In this document: positions 51,348 through 59,604 of the stretch, piece by piece
Layout: each line of letters begins with the position of its first letter
Position numbering within the stretch: position 1 is the first letter of the stretch
From: Agathobacter sp.
GTDB taxonomy: Bacteria; Bacillota; Clostridia; Lachnospirales; Lachnospiraceae
DNA: 64,000 bases
NCBI GenBank assembly: GCA_022775045.1
Contig: JALFLB010000051.1
Span: forward strand, 51,812 to 115,811
Reading direction: 5' to 3'
The notes under the pieces: model-generated
Told to the model about the DNA's origin: nothing
Seen by the model: the letters and a program-made list of their open reading frames with translations, nothing else
Database searches by the model: none
Position numbers and translations under genes: made by a program

Positions 51348-52077
51348 TTCCTAATCTCCTAACATATTCTTTTGCAAGATTTTTATAATCTTCTGACACA
51401 ACACTTTTTCTCCTGTGCAGCGATATCGGTTTGCGTTTTTCCAAAGCCGTATTGACAACCTCAGAATCAGATATGCATGTATCAAATACAGGAATTATAT
51501 TTTCACTCATAATTTTTTTAATCATGCGTATCTGGCTGGAACGTCCATTAAACATTGTTGCGACACATCCAAGGATACGTATATTCTCGTTATACTCCTT
51601 CGCCTGATCTATATAATCCTTAATCTTTCTCATACCTTCTGCCCCAAAAGCATCCGGAACAAGAGGAACAATTACATCGTCTGCCGCCACCAGAGCATTA
51701 ACTGTAAGCATGGTCATTCCCGGATTGCAATCAATAATACAAAAATCATAGTCATCACGCACTTTGTCAAGAATAAAGCTCAGATCTATGTGATTGAGAT
51801 CAAGGCTGTCCATCTCATCTCCTCCGACAAGCATATCCATCTGGTCAGAGAAACAACACCGATGAATAACATTTTTGATATCAGCGCGCATACAAAGCGC
51901 ATCCTCAAGATTTTTTTTATACTTTTTTGCACGCAATAAATATGCGGAATTCTGCTGTGGATCCATATCAACAAGAAGCGTATGGTATCCCATTTTCGAA
52001 AGCTCATAAGCAAGATTTGATGCTGTCGTCGTTTTGCCGACACCGCCTTTATAATTTTCAATTGCAGTAATATGCAT
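51322..52077 (-). CDS. ParA-family partition ATPase
   Basis: 251 residues from ATG at 52077 (MHITAIENYKGGVGKTTTAS), eight bases after GGAGG. Deviant Walker A KGGVGKTTT, second Asp motif LLVDMDPQQNSAYLL and Walker B DYDFCIIDCNPGMTMLTVNA are all present. No N-terminal helix-turn-helix, so it is the small-ParA (type Ib-like or chromosomal-like) form. It would move ParB-DNA complexes. Confidence 0.93.
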   Translation of the reverse strand: MHITAIENYKGGVGKTTTASNLAYELSKMGYHTLLVDMDPQQNSAYLLRAKKYKKNLEDALCMRADIKNVIHRCCFSDQMDMLVGGDEMDSLDLNHIDLSFILDKVRDDYDFCIIDCNPGMTMLTVNALVAADDVIVPLVPDAFGAEGMRKIKDYIDQAKEYNENIRILGCVATMFNGRSSQIRMIKKIMSENIIPVFDTCISDSEVVNTALEKRKPISLHRRKSVVSEDYKNLAKEYVRRLGNGEDRIQQ

Positions 52078-52081
52078 TGAC

Positions 52082-52813
52082 TCATCCTCCTTCTTTTTTT
52101 GAACCAAGTAGCATGCCCTCCAAATTATCATAATCATATTCCCTTGTCGGGAAATCCGTAAACGAATTCTTCCTTGACCTTGATGCTGAACCACTCTGTT
52201 TACCATTCCTCTCCCAATTTCTTACAGCAGCCTTCCAATCTTTCATTTTCGTCTTTCCGACCATCCAGCCTTTTGACTCATAAAAATCCACAAACCGGAC
52301 TGGGTCCATAGAATAATTTTTTTCCTCACAATAGGAACGCACGTCATCGACGGAAGGTGGTATAAATATATTTCTTTTCCCTTCTTTACTTTCTTTCCTT
52401 TCTTTTGTCTGTCCGTTTTGTGTCCGCTCTGTGTCCGTTTGGTGTCCGTTTTGTGTCCGTTCACTTGGTTGTATATCTTGATATTTTGCGTAATTTACTA
52501 TAGATATGACTGTCCGTTTGGTGTCCGACTCTTTTTTGATAATTGCATCTTCCTCTAAAACGTTGAGAAAATTAAGAGTCTTATCCTTTGACCAGCCCCA
52601 TCTATCTGCCAAATGTCGTATACTGGTGATCAAGCTTCCCCTCTTTAAATCAATCATTTTCCCCTGCGACATAACTTTATGATCTGCATACGCAGCCAAA
52701 AGGAGCAGATCTATAAAAGCCTGGCCCCTTGAAAACGATTCGTCTGCCGACCACATCCAGTGATCCATGATCGATCTGTTTAATTTAATCCAGTTATTAC
52801 CGTTTTCTGCCAT
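52082..52813 (-). CDS. Replication initiator (DnaD-like/helix-turn-helix phage replication protein)
   Basis: About 243 residues from ATG at 52813 (MAENGNNWIKLNRSIMDHW). A winged-helix region follows (GSLITSIRHLADRWGWSKDK, LNFLNVLEEDAIIKKESDTK), then a low-complexity part with repeats (SERTQNGHQTDTERTQNGQT). The C-terminus (FYESKGWMVGKTKMKDWKAA, VRNWERNGKQ) is a DnaD-type tail. It contains iterons in its own gene, like lambda O, so it probably binds them to start replication. Confidence 0.82.
   Translation of the reverse strand: MAENGNNWIKLNRSIMDHWMWSADESFSRGQAFIDLLLLAAYADHKVMSQGKMIDLKRGSLITSIRHLADRWGWSKDKTLNFLNVLEEDAIIKKESDTKRTVISIVNYAKYQDIQPSERTQNGHQTDTERTQNGQTKERKESKEGKRNIFIPPSVDDVRSYCEEKNYSMDPVRFVDFYESKGWMVGKTKMKDWKAAVRNWERNGKQSGSASRSRKNSFTDFPTREYDYDNLEGMLLGSKKEGG
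52410..52532. repeat. Iterons inside the initiator gene, candidate replication origin
   Basis: Five tandem 11-bp units TGTCCGYTYKG (52410-52464) and two more (52511-52532), with an A/T-rich stretch between (52465-52510). Because 11 is not a multiple of three, the protein repeats only every 33 bases, so the unit is kept at DNA level. A typical phage origin layout. Confidence 0.78.
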
Positions 52814-52834
52814 AAAATACACCTTATTTTGGGT

Positions 52835-52893
52835 GCACTTAACTAAGGTGTGATAATTTTTTGTTTTTTCAAACCTATCACACCTTAAAGTGC
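52835..52893. promoter_or_regulatory. Large inverted repeat before the initiator gene
   Basis: AAGGTGTGATA (52845-52855) pairs with TATCACACCTT (52876-52886), extended by GCACTT / AAGTGC. On the plus strand a T run follows; on the minus strand it precedes the initiator ribosome binding site. It may terminate or attenuate early transcription or be a protein site. Confidence 0.6.
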
Positions 52894-52917
52894 TTTTTTA
52901 TTTATTTCAAAAATCTA

Positions 52918-53649
52918 TTAACAGATTACTGTTATATCAAGATTTTTGAAGGCTTCCTCGTGCTCCTCAATATACTTACGTATATACTTAAGTATATTGT
53001 TCATCGCCTTAGTCTTCCAGGCTCCTCCATCTGCCTCATACAAGACAAATCCAACACCTTCATTAAGCTTACGTGTCCTAAATACAAAAGGGGACTCCGG
53101 CTGCTCAACATCAATAAATGTACGATACGGTTTCAGAACCGGATCTGTAGGTGCAATCGCATCTTTTGGTCCAACAAATGTTGAAACGGACACTTTCTGC
53201 GATATACCATCATCTTCAAGATTCGTGACATCGTTTCCTGTAACACAGCCGCAAAATTTAATAACCTCATTTCGGTTATCAGATTCCACGAATGCCGTAC
53301 GAAGCCAAATGAGAAAACGTTCCTGATCAAACACTTCTCCATAATTTTGATTCGGGATAACTGCTTTTGCCCGAATATATGTAGCTCTCTCATTGTCCGT
53401 ATTAAGCCTACTTACAAGCTTAACCTCAGTTGGATTCACAATCTGGATATACATAGGACCTCTGTCACCTTCCAAATTGGCAGCCACATAATCCATAAAT
53501 CCGGAGATTGTATTAACCTCCATTGGTTCTGGAATTTTAATCTCCTTGTCTACCCGATACAACTGCTTGTCTGAATACATTTCGTCATTATACGCAACTG
53601 TATGTATTCCTGACAACCCAACAATGTACTGTAACGCTTCTTTAATCAT
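52918..53649 (-). CDS. Phage early protein, DUF2303-like, unknown
   Basis: 243 residues starting MIKEALQYIVGLSGIHTVAY, after AGGAGG. Regions NTDNERATYIRAKAVIPNQN and GVGFVLYEADGGAWKTKAMN recall the DUF2303 phage family, but I am not certain. Lies in the replication operon between an unknown gene and the initiator. Confidence 0.6.
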   Translation of the reverse strand: MIKEALQYIVGLSGIHTVAYNDEMYSDKQLYRVDKEIKIPEPMEVNTISGFMDYVAANLEGDRGPMYIQIVNPTEVKLVSRLNTDNERATYIRAKAVIPNQNYGEVFDQERFLIWLRTAFVESDNRNEVIKFCGCVTGNDVTNLEDDGISQKVSVSTFVGPKDAIAPTDPVLKPYRTFIDVEQPESPFVFRTRKLNEGVGFVLYEADGGAWKTKAMNNILKYIRKYIEEHEEAFKNLDITVIC

Positions 53650-53650
53650 T

Positions 53651-54061
53651 TTAATTTCCTCCTTTTCCAGCGTTTCTAAAATCAATCAATTCGGAATTAC
53701 TATCATCCGGAATGATAAGGTCTCCATTTTTATCTTTCCCATAATCATCAAGAGACGACTGTCCAGGTATGCACGAGCCATATTCTGACACATGTATTCT
53801 TCCTGTCTGAATGTCTTTGCTGAGCATCATCTTTGTAACCGCCGGAATTGGCGAACACAATTTGTAATTAACATTACTTTCCACGCTGATGCTATTACGC
53901 TGTTCGTCCGGTTCGACGGATATTTTTACAGTAATACTCCGCTTTCCCTTAAATGACACAGCTGGGTCCAAACAATTCGCAAGGACTTTTAATGCAGCGT
54001 ATCTGTACTGTTCCATAACCCTTCCATTATCAATTTTGTCTAAATCCAAATCAAATGCCAT
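53651..54061 (-). CDS. Phage early protein, unknown
   Basis: 136 residues starting MAFDLDLDKIDNGRVMEQYR after AAGGAGGTG. Beta-rich middle (RSITVKISVEPDEQRNSISV). Not recognised. Ends where the next gene starts. Confidence 0.65.
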   Translation of the reverse strand: MAFDLDLDKIDNGRVMEQYRYAALKVLANCLDPAVSFKGKRSITVKISVEPDEQRNSISVESNVNYKLCSPIPAVTKMMLSKDIQTGRIHVSEYGSCIPGQSSLDDYGKDKNGDLIIPDDSNSELIDFRNAGKGGN

Positions 54062-54062
54062 C

Positions 54063-54872
54063 CTACTCACCTCCTTTTAATGTCTCTTCTATCTCTAACA
54101 GTTGCTTCTCACACCGTTCAAACTCGATCACCCACACCCACGGATTTGCGTACCATCCGTAGCGGTCAAGGTCGGATTTCTTGATGGTGGAATCCCAAAC
54201 CGTTTCAAACTTCTCAATGCTAAAATCTCTCGTTACGCAAGACAAACTTCCCTCTGCACCACTACTTGGGCATTCGCATCTTCCGTCACATCCTTCTGCT
54301 CTTGCCTGCTCCTTTGTAATCGCCTGCAACCACTCCACACGCACATCCTTGACCTTTAGCCAGATACGGGCGGCTTCCTTTGGCATGTGGATGGATGGGT
54401 GCCAACGGCAAGGTGATTTTCCTTTTTCCCAGATAAAATCCATGCCGTTGTATTCGCATTTCGCTTTTCTGGCATCCTCTCTGGATTGATTTACTAACCG
54501 TTCAAACAGTTCCCTGTCATGTATGTAGGTTAATTCTCCGCAAGTTCCGTCCTTATAGTCAAAGGCTATCATTTGATTTCTGATGTCCCGTGCTCCAACA
54601 CGCCATGTTTCTCGCACATACAGGATATCTTCCGACTGATATGGTGGATTATATGCAGTCTTTATCAGTTCCGCGTCCGCCATATCGCAGTACGGTTTAA
54701 ACATGTGCTTCTTTTCTTTCAGAAACTCTTCCGGCGTTCCGTTTTTGCACTTATCTGGCAAAATACCTATTAGTTGCCGTGGCTTAATCACCCGCCTTGT
54801 CACCATTTTTCTCCCATCCAGAATTGCCCGAACCATATCGGTGTTGAACAGAATCGGTAATACTCTACTCAT
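54063..54872 (-). CDS. ASCH-like domain phage protein
   Basis: 269 residues. The start (LPILFNTDMVRAILDGRKMV, TRRVIKPR) and the Trp-rich end (GWYANPWVWVIEFERCE) are typical of ASCH/PUA-like phage proteins, thought to bind RNA or modified nucleotides. Other visible parts: SEDILYVRETWRVG, KSPCRWHPSIHMPKEAARIW. Function unknown. Confidence 0.75.
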   Translation of the reverse strand: MSRVLPILFNTDMVRAILDGRKMVTRRVIKPRQLIGILPDKCKNGTPEEFLKEKKHMFKPYCDMADAELIKTAYNPPYQSEDILYVRETWRVGARDIRNQMIAFDYKDGTCGELTYIHDRELFERLVNQSREDARKAKCEYNGMDFIWEKGKSPCRWHPSIHMPKEAARIWLKVKDVRVEWLQAITKEQARAEGCDGRCECPSSGAEGSLSCVTRDFSIEKFETVWDSTIKKSDLDRYGWYANPWVWVIEFERCEKQLLEIEETLKGGE

Positions 54873-55098
54873 CCACTCTACCGCCTTTCACAATATCAAT
54901 CGCATTGCTCAACTCCACATAATCAGAACATTGTCCGAATGCTTCAAATTCTATGGCATGGTCTTTTAACTGTCCCACAACCTTGTCCACATCGTAGGCA
55001 GTCGGCTGTGCATCAATAACAGCCATAATTTCCATCGAGTCCGTGCACTCACTAAAATCCACGCTTTCCAATGCATCCGCATCAATCAATCTGCTCAT
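54865..55098 (-). CDS. Small phage protein of the MSRLIDADAL type
   Basis: 77 residues starting MSRLIDADALESVDFSECTD. Short proteins with this opening are very common in early operons of Clostridia phages. Function unknown. Overlaps both neighbours. Confidence 0.75.
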   Translation of the reverse strand: MSRLIDADALESVDFSECTDSMEIMAVIDAQPTAYDVDKVVGQLKDHAIEFEAFGQCSDYVELSNAIDIVKGGRVDE

Positions 55099-55571
55099 TC
55101 TACATCACTCCAATCAAAAGTAATTTCTTCACTACTATCAACGCCTAATTGTTTACATTTCGCTCTTGTAGATGTTCCACCAGAATGTCTTGTGCCAAAT
55201 AAGAACAATCTTTGCACGATTCTGAAATATGACTTCCGAACGCAAAACCTTTCTTCCTCATCAAGCTCGCTGATTGCATCTTCTCCATGAATCCACTTGT
55301 ACCATTCAGCAAATTCATCTACCATTCCCTGAACAAGAATAATGCATTCTTTAAGAATATGTTTTTCATCATGACTTTCTAATTCTTTATTAACTTTCTG
55401 TTTCTCCACCGCCTCTCTGCATTCTTCTGGTGTGCCGATTGCCCGGTACTGCTGTATTTCTTCCAGCGCCTTAATGATGCACTTACCTATATCTGATTTT
55501 GGCATAATTCCAAGCATCTCATTGTTTCTGCTTGCATCTTTTAATAATTTAATTGCTTCCTGATCCGTCAT
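55095..55571 (-). CDS. Phage early protein, unknown
   Basis: 158 residues, helical (MTDQEAIKLLKDASRNNEML, ALEEIQQYRAIGTPEECREA). The N-terminal 60 residues are a common opening of Clostridia phage proteins. The C-terminus carries WYKWIHGEDA and a basic patch. Function unknown. Confidence 0.65.
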   Translation of the reverse strand: MTDQEAIKLLKDASRNNEMLGIMPKSDIGKCIIKALEEIQQYRAIGTPEECREAVEKQKVNKELESHDEKHILKECIILVQGMVDEFAEWYKWIHGEDAISELDEEERFCVRKSYFRIVQRLFLFGTRHSGGTSTRAKCKQLGVDSSEEITFDWSDVE

Positions 55572-55873
55572 TCTCCATCACCACCCTTTAACTGTTCTGC
55601 AATTTCATCAACGATTGCATAAAACGTACAAAGATTACTTCCTACATCTGAAAGAGGGCTTACTTTCTCTAATCCAATATCTATCGCATCTTTAATCTCT
55701 TTCTTAAAATCATCAATCGCCTTGTTATATCCAAGCTTGAACATATTGACATCTTCGATTTTAAGATTTTCAAATGCTTCTACCAACGTCTTTGACACAG
55801 CTTCTACAAGCTGTTCAATGTATTTTTTATTTTCGACCACGTTTTTTATTTTTTCAGCTTCATCAAGTGTCAT
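55568..55873 (-). CDS. Phage early protein, unknown
   Basis: 101 residues, helical and acidic (MTLDEAEKIKNVVENKKYIE, IDDFKKEIKDAIDIGLEKV). Overlaps both neighbours by four bases, so translation is coupled. Not recognised. Confidence 0.65.
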   Translation of the reverse strand: MTLDEAEKIKNVVENKKYIEQLVEAVSKTLVEAFENLKIEDVNMFKLGYNKAIDDFKKEIKDAIDIGLEKVSPLSDVGSNLCTFYAIVDEIAEQLKGGDGE

Positions 55874-56322
55874 TCTCCAACCTCCAACAGTTCCGGATTG
55901 TCAAACCGATTCCCAAGTACTTTGATGTAATCTCCGCCATCTAAAACCTCATAACTTTCTGCTGACAATCTTTCTGTAACCTGAAACGATAATGTTTCAT
56001 CATCCCAAAGTACTTCGCCAACCGGATATCCTTCTGAAAAACCATTATCCGTGTTGTAACCGTCCAAATATGACACAATGTCATGTTCAAATATTAACGT
56101 GCCTTCTTCGTCCTTTCTGTTGACACACTTGCAGATGGTGGATTGATCTACCTTATAAGCTCTCATATCAAATTCAACACAATCATCACATGTGTAATGT
56201 GTTCTGATATATGTATTTTCCAATTCCATTATGTAAGCACATTCTTCAAATATAATTAGATTTCCTTCCACCCATTCCCTGTTATCCGTCCGCTTTGCAC
56301 GGTATAAATATCTATCGATCAT
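55870..56322 (-). CDS. YopX family protein
   Basis: 150 residues with the family opening YLYRAKRTDNREWVEGNLII and the core IFEHDIVSYLDGYNTDNGFS, later WDDETLSFQV and VLGNRFDNPELLE. YopX proteins are widespread in phages of Bacillota, with a known fold but unknown role. Confidence 0.9.
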   Translation of the reverse strand: MIDRYLYRAKRTDNREWVEGNLIIFEECAYIMELENTYIRTHYTCDDCVEFDMRAYKVDQSTICKCVNRKDEEGTLIFEHDIVSYLDGYNTDNGFSEGYPVGEVLWDDETLSFQVTERLSAESYEVLDGGDYIKVLGNRFDNPELLEVGE

Positions 56323-56343
56323 CTGATTCCCTCCACTTCTGAT

Positions 56344-56484
56344 TTAATCTGGATATATATTCTTTGTAACAGTGTAGTCATATTTAGGATTCTTTGAACC
56401 AAGGCAAAGACAATAGCATTCTTTGTCTACAAAGAAATATAATTTTACAACTTGTTTCAATAGTTTTCTTATCAACCATTTCAT
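56344..56484 (-). CDS. 46-residue phage protein, unknown
   Basis: Reads MKWLIRKLLKQVVKLYFFVD, then KECYCLCLGSKNPKYDYTVT. Basic N-terminus, CxCLC motif. It fits exactly between its neighbours (3 bases after the previous stop). Small membrane-associated or metal-binding protein possible, not recognised. Confidence 0.55.
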   Translation of the reverse strand: MKWLIRKLLKQVVKLYFFVDKECYCLCLGSKNPKYDYTVTKNIYPD

Positions 56485-56487
56485 ACT

Positions 56488-56766
56488 CTATTCCTCCACT
56501 TCTGACTGTAGCCACTGCAAAGCAGTTTCTTTATGTTCCCAAATTTCTTCATAGTCTTTCGTTCCGAAAGAAATTGTATCCATGCTGTCAATGCTTATCT
56601 GTTCAATAAACTCTGCCAGTTCCTCATCACTCATTGAGCGGATGCGGTCGGCATTTGTCATTCTGGTATACTTATCAACTGCATTTTGTTTACATCCTAT
56701 GCACTCTTTACTTTCCATACTGCAATTCTCGTACTTACATAATTTACATCCATCATGTTCTGTCAT
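56488..56766 (-). CDS. Phage early protein with Cys-rich start
   Basis: 92 residues. The N-terminus has CKLCKYENCSMESKECIGCK, a likely metal site, then NADRIRSMSDEELAEFIEQI, a segment very common in Clostridia phage proteins. The C-terminus ends LQWLQSEVEE. Start could be 56766 or 56775. Confidence 0.7.
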   Translation of the reverse strand: MTEHDGCKLCKYENCSMESKECIGCKQNAVDKYTRMTNADRIRSMSDEELAEFIEQISIDSMDTISFGTKDYEEIWEHKETALQWLQSEVEE

Positions 56767-56771
56767 GCTTC

Positions 56772-57224
56772 TCATTCTCCCTTCGGTTGATATGGCTTGC
56801 TTCTTGCAAGATTCTTATTAACGGGTGTATTTAATGCTTCTTCAAGTGTGTAGTTTTTGCTATTGAGTCTTTCTTTCAAAGTACTTCGATTCATTCCCTT
56901 AATTCTAGCCCATTCCGAAATACTGTGAACTTCTCCATTAAATTCGATTCTCGTTGTACAGGTTCTATTCTTTGGTTGCTCCGACAATGGAATATAACAG
57001 CAATTCTCTGGACAGTAATTTCCATTTACATCTTTCCTCTCGATGCTTAATCCATTCTCCCAACCATGTTTTAATGACCAATATAGGAATTCAACAAAAT
57101 CATTCTTCCATTCATCGCAAATTGTGATTCCTCTACCTCCATAATCCTTGTAATCTTTACTGTTTTTATTTTCACATCTATTTTTCATTCTCTTCCATGT
57201 TTTATACAAAGGATGGCTACTCAA
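56772..57224 (-). CDS. HNH-like homing-type endonuclease
   Basis: 150 residues. The order KTWKRMKNRCENKNSKDYKD, YGGRGITICDEWKNDFVEFL, LSIERKDVNGNYCPENCCYI matches free-standing HNH/AP2-type phage nucleases; in the last block the Asp-x-x-Gly-x-Tyr and Asn residues are the catalytic type. A C-terminal NUMOD-like helix (ISEWARIKGMNRSTLKERLN) probably binds DNA. A selfish gene within the early operon. Confidence 0.85.
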   Translation of the reverse strand: MSSHPLYKTWKRMKNRCENKNSKDYKDYGGRGITICDEWKNDFVEFLYWSLKHGWENGLSIERKDVNGNYCPENCCYIPLSEQPKNRTCTTRIEFNGEVHSISEWARIKGMNRSTLKERLNSKNYTLEEALNTPVNKNLARSKPYQPKGE

Positions 57225-57275
57225 ACAATGTGTACTTTGAAAACCAGCTTTTCCTTTTTTGAATATCCCAAAAAC

Positions 57276-57752
57276 TCACTCCTTATCTTTAAAAGGCAAT
57301 GGTAGCCTTTGCCATGCGATAACTTCAAACGGAATTTCTTCCCCATCTGCATCATTCCATGTTTCACCGTCATAACCCACAAAATATGGAAGTATGTTTT
57401 CAAATTCAGTTTGCGTTGATGGGTTGCAGTCCATAACAGTTACCAAACATCCAAATGCCTCTTCCGGCAAACGCTCACTACACGGAACCCATCCGTTGTT
57501 ATCGTCACTAACTCCGAACCATATCTTATTTCTATTCTTACAATCCGTAAGCCCACAACCATTGCATTTCTCATGTTCTCCGTTCGTATTGCATCCGAAG
57601 TGTCCGTTGTTGTACTTCTCTGCTTCCTTCTTGACGATTTCGATTGCTCTTTCAAGGTCAATACTCTGTTTTGGTTTTCCACCGCCAAGATTGAATACTA
57701 TCGTTTGATTTTCTTCCAACTTCTCAATAATCTTCTCAAATACTTCCTGCAT
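57276..57752 (-). CDS. DUF551-type phage protein with Cys-rich middle
   Basis: 158 residues from ATG at 57752 (MQEVFEKIIEKLEENQTIVF). The middle has GCNTNGEHEKCNGCGLTDCK, a probable zinc site. The C-terminal half (NNGWVPCSERLPEEAFGCLV, EVIAWQRLPLPFKDKE) is the DUF551 pattern. The longer frame upstream overlaps the rightward BFD-like gene and is rejected. Confidence 0.78.
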   Translation of the reverse strand: MQEVFEKIIEKLEENQTIVFNLGGGKPKQSIDLERAIEIVKKEAEKYNNGHFGCNTNGEHEKCNGCGLTDCKNRNKIWFGVSDDNNGWVPCSERLPEEAFGCLVTVMDCNPSTQTEFENILPYFVGYDGETWNDADGEEIPFEVIAWQRLPLPFKDKE

Positions 57753-57798
57753 AATTTCTCCATTCCTGCACACCATATTCTCGAAAGGATGGTGTACT

Positions 57799-57975
57799 AT
57801 GTCTGATGAAAAAGTAATATGTACCTGCATGGATGTCACAGCCGGAGCAATTAAAGAAGCTTTTAAAAATGGTGCTCGCACTGTGAAAGACATACAGGAT
57901 GCAACAGGTGCCGGGACTATCTGCGGGGCATGTCTAGATGAGATAGAACATCTTTTAGATGAATTAAAGCGCTAG
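57799..57975 (+). CDS. BFD-like 2Fe-2S-binding protein
   Basis: 58 residues, rightward, after GAAAGGATGG. Two Cys pairs: VICTCMDVTAG (CxC) and GTICGACLDEIEHLL (CxxC), with the helical TVKDIQDATGAG between. This is the bacterioferritin-associated ferredoxin-like/NifU-middle fold that holds a 2Fe-2S cluster. It ends 25 bases from the methyltransferase stop, convergent to it. Electron donor, perhaps for a phage enzyme; an accessory gene by orientation. Confidence 0.8.
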   Translation: MSDEKVICTCMDVTAGAIKEAFKNGARTVKDIQDATGAGTICGACLDEIEHLLDELKR

Positions 57976-57999
57976 ATAGCACTGGCACATTTGTGTGCC

Positions 58000-59604
58000 T
58001 TATGCAAACCGGAGCTGTCCGGTCTGCTCTGATTCAATCTGCATGTTCTTGGTTCGCTCACATCTGCATAACTCAGGAAGATTCGCTCTAACAAGTGCCG
58101 CAGGAATTGGCGGGCAAACTGCATTGCCGCAGCGCCGCACTTGTTCACTCCTTGGATATGTCTTGCCGGTGTAGTCATGGTCGATTATGTAATCGTCCGG
58201 GAAGCCCTGACATCCATATAATTCTTTAGGCTCTAGCATCCGTAATCCGATGTCAACAATCTGGTAATCGACTCCCTCTATCGTGACAAGTCCGAATCTG
58301 TCCTTTGTAGTGACAGTATCAAGAGGATCTTTTATATCCTGTCCAGTTGCATCACCATAATATTTTATAAGAAAAGCACGGACCTCTCCGAAGTGACCTG
58401 CTGATGTTGTTATAGTGTGAAGCGGTTCTCTCACGTCTTGACCGGTTCCGGACTTATAAAACTTGCTCAAGAACGATGTAACCAATCCGTATCTGTTTGA
58501 ACTATCTACTGTCATTATAGGATCGTCCAATCTCTGACCTCTTACGTCTCCACTTGATGTTTCAGAATGATACTGAATAAGAGTTGGACTGATAAGGCAT
58601 TGTTGATTTCCGGTAGTGATTGTATGTATTGGATCCTCGCAACTTCCTCCCGGATGATTCGTTGTATTTGTTCCCATGTATGGTGCTAGCATAGGCTCTA
58701 CAACTCCAAAACCATGCTTACTGGTAACGGTACTCAAAGGCTCATTTGCACTCTTGCAGTAATTCGACTTTGCGCCGCTGTGATTTACCTGCACAATGAA
58801 CGGCTCTGCATTGTCGATTACGAATTTCTTCAAACCTCGTGCTATCCGCTCCATCGTCTTTGGCGCAAGTGGGCGCACCGCACGGATGCCGTATTTCTCT
58901 TTGATTTCCTCCGCTGTATCAAATATACTCGGACACGGCAGGGAGAAATCCAACTGTGTGTATGCTCCGACATAAGGCTTCAATAAACCGGCTTTTACCG
59001 CTTCACTGTCTGCCGGAGCATGAGTCGGTTCCGGCCAGACGATAGGCTTACCATCACACCGAGCAATCAGAAAGAATCTCTTTCGCATGGTCGGTGCTCC
59101 GTAATCAGCTGCTACCAACTCTCGGTGCTCCACCTTATATCCCAATTCTTCCAGCTGACCAACAAACTTTTTGAATGTCTGCCCCTGCTTTGCTTTGATT
59201 GGATGGTGTCGCCGGTTCAACGGTCCCCATGTCTTAAATTCTTCCACATTCTCAAGCATTATCACATCCGGTCTTACAAGTCCTGCCCACCGAAGTGCTA
59301 CCCATGCAAGCCCTCTGATATTTTTATCCTTTGGCTTACCGCCTTTTGCCTTTGAAAAGTGCTTGCAATCCGGTGAGAACCATGCAAGTGCTACTGGATG
59401 TCCATCGCATGCTTCCACAGGATCCACAGCCCACACATTCTCACAGTAATGCTTTGTGCTTGGGTGATTTGCCTTGTGCATCTTGATTGCTTCTGGGTCG
59501 TGGTTGATTGCTATATCAACGCTGATTCCGGTTGCCATTTCTATTCCAGTAGATGCCCCGCCGCCACCTGCAAAGTTATCAACTATCAATTTTCCGTCTA
59601 TCAT
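58000..59604 (-). CDS. DNA (cytosine-5) methyltransferase with repeat-rich recognition domain
   Basis: 534 residues. Motif I VDNFAGGGGASTGIEMATGI, motif IV LAWFSPDCKHFSKAKGGK (Pro-Asp-Cys instead of Pro-Cys), motif VI IMLENVEEFKTWG, motif VIII PTMRKRFFLIARCD and motif X RRCGNAVCPPIPAALVRANL are seen. Between VIII and IX the target domain holds about five repeats with the core DPhxTVTT (for example EPLSTVTSKHGFGVV, DPIMTVDSSNRYGLV, DPLDTVTTKDRFGLV). It would protect phage DNA or change its epigenome. Overlaps the radical SAM gene (ATGA). Confidence 0.93.
   Translation of the reverse strand: MIDGKLIVDNFAGGGGASTGIEMATGISVDIAINHDPEAIKMHKANHPSTKHYCENVWAVDPVEACDGHPVALAWFSPDCKHFSKAKGGKPKDKNIRGLAWVALRWAGLVRPDVIMLENVEEFKTWGPLNRRHHPIKAKQGQTFKKFVGQLEELGYKVEHRELVAADYGAPTMRKRFFLIARCDGKPIVWPEPTHAPADSEAVKAGLLKPYVGAYTQLDFSLPCPSIFDTAEEIKEKYGIRAVRPLAPKTMERIARGLKKFVIDNAEPFIVQVNHSGAKSNYCKSANEPLSTVTSKHGFGVVEPMLAPYMGTNTTNHPGGSCEDPIHTITTGNQQCLISPTLIQYHSETSSGDVRGQRLDDPIMTVDSSNRYGLVTSFLSKFYKSGTGQDVREPLHTITTSAGHFGEVRAFLIKYYGDATGQDIKDPLDTVTTKDRFGLVTIEGVDYQIVDIGLRMLEPKELYGCQGFPDDYIIDHDYTGKTYPRSEQVRRCGNAVCPPIPAALVRANLPELCRCERTKNMQIESEQTGQLRFA

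Noticed and set aside
57753..57893. N-terminal extension of the DUF551-type gene
   Set aside because: It overlaps the rightward BFD-like gene head-on, and the internal start at 57752 has a ribosome binding site.
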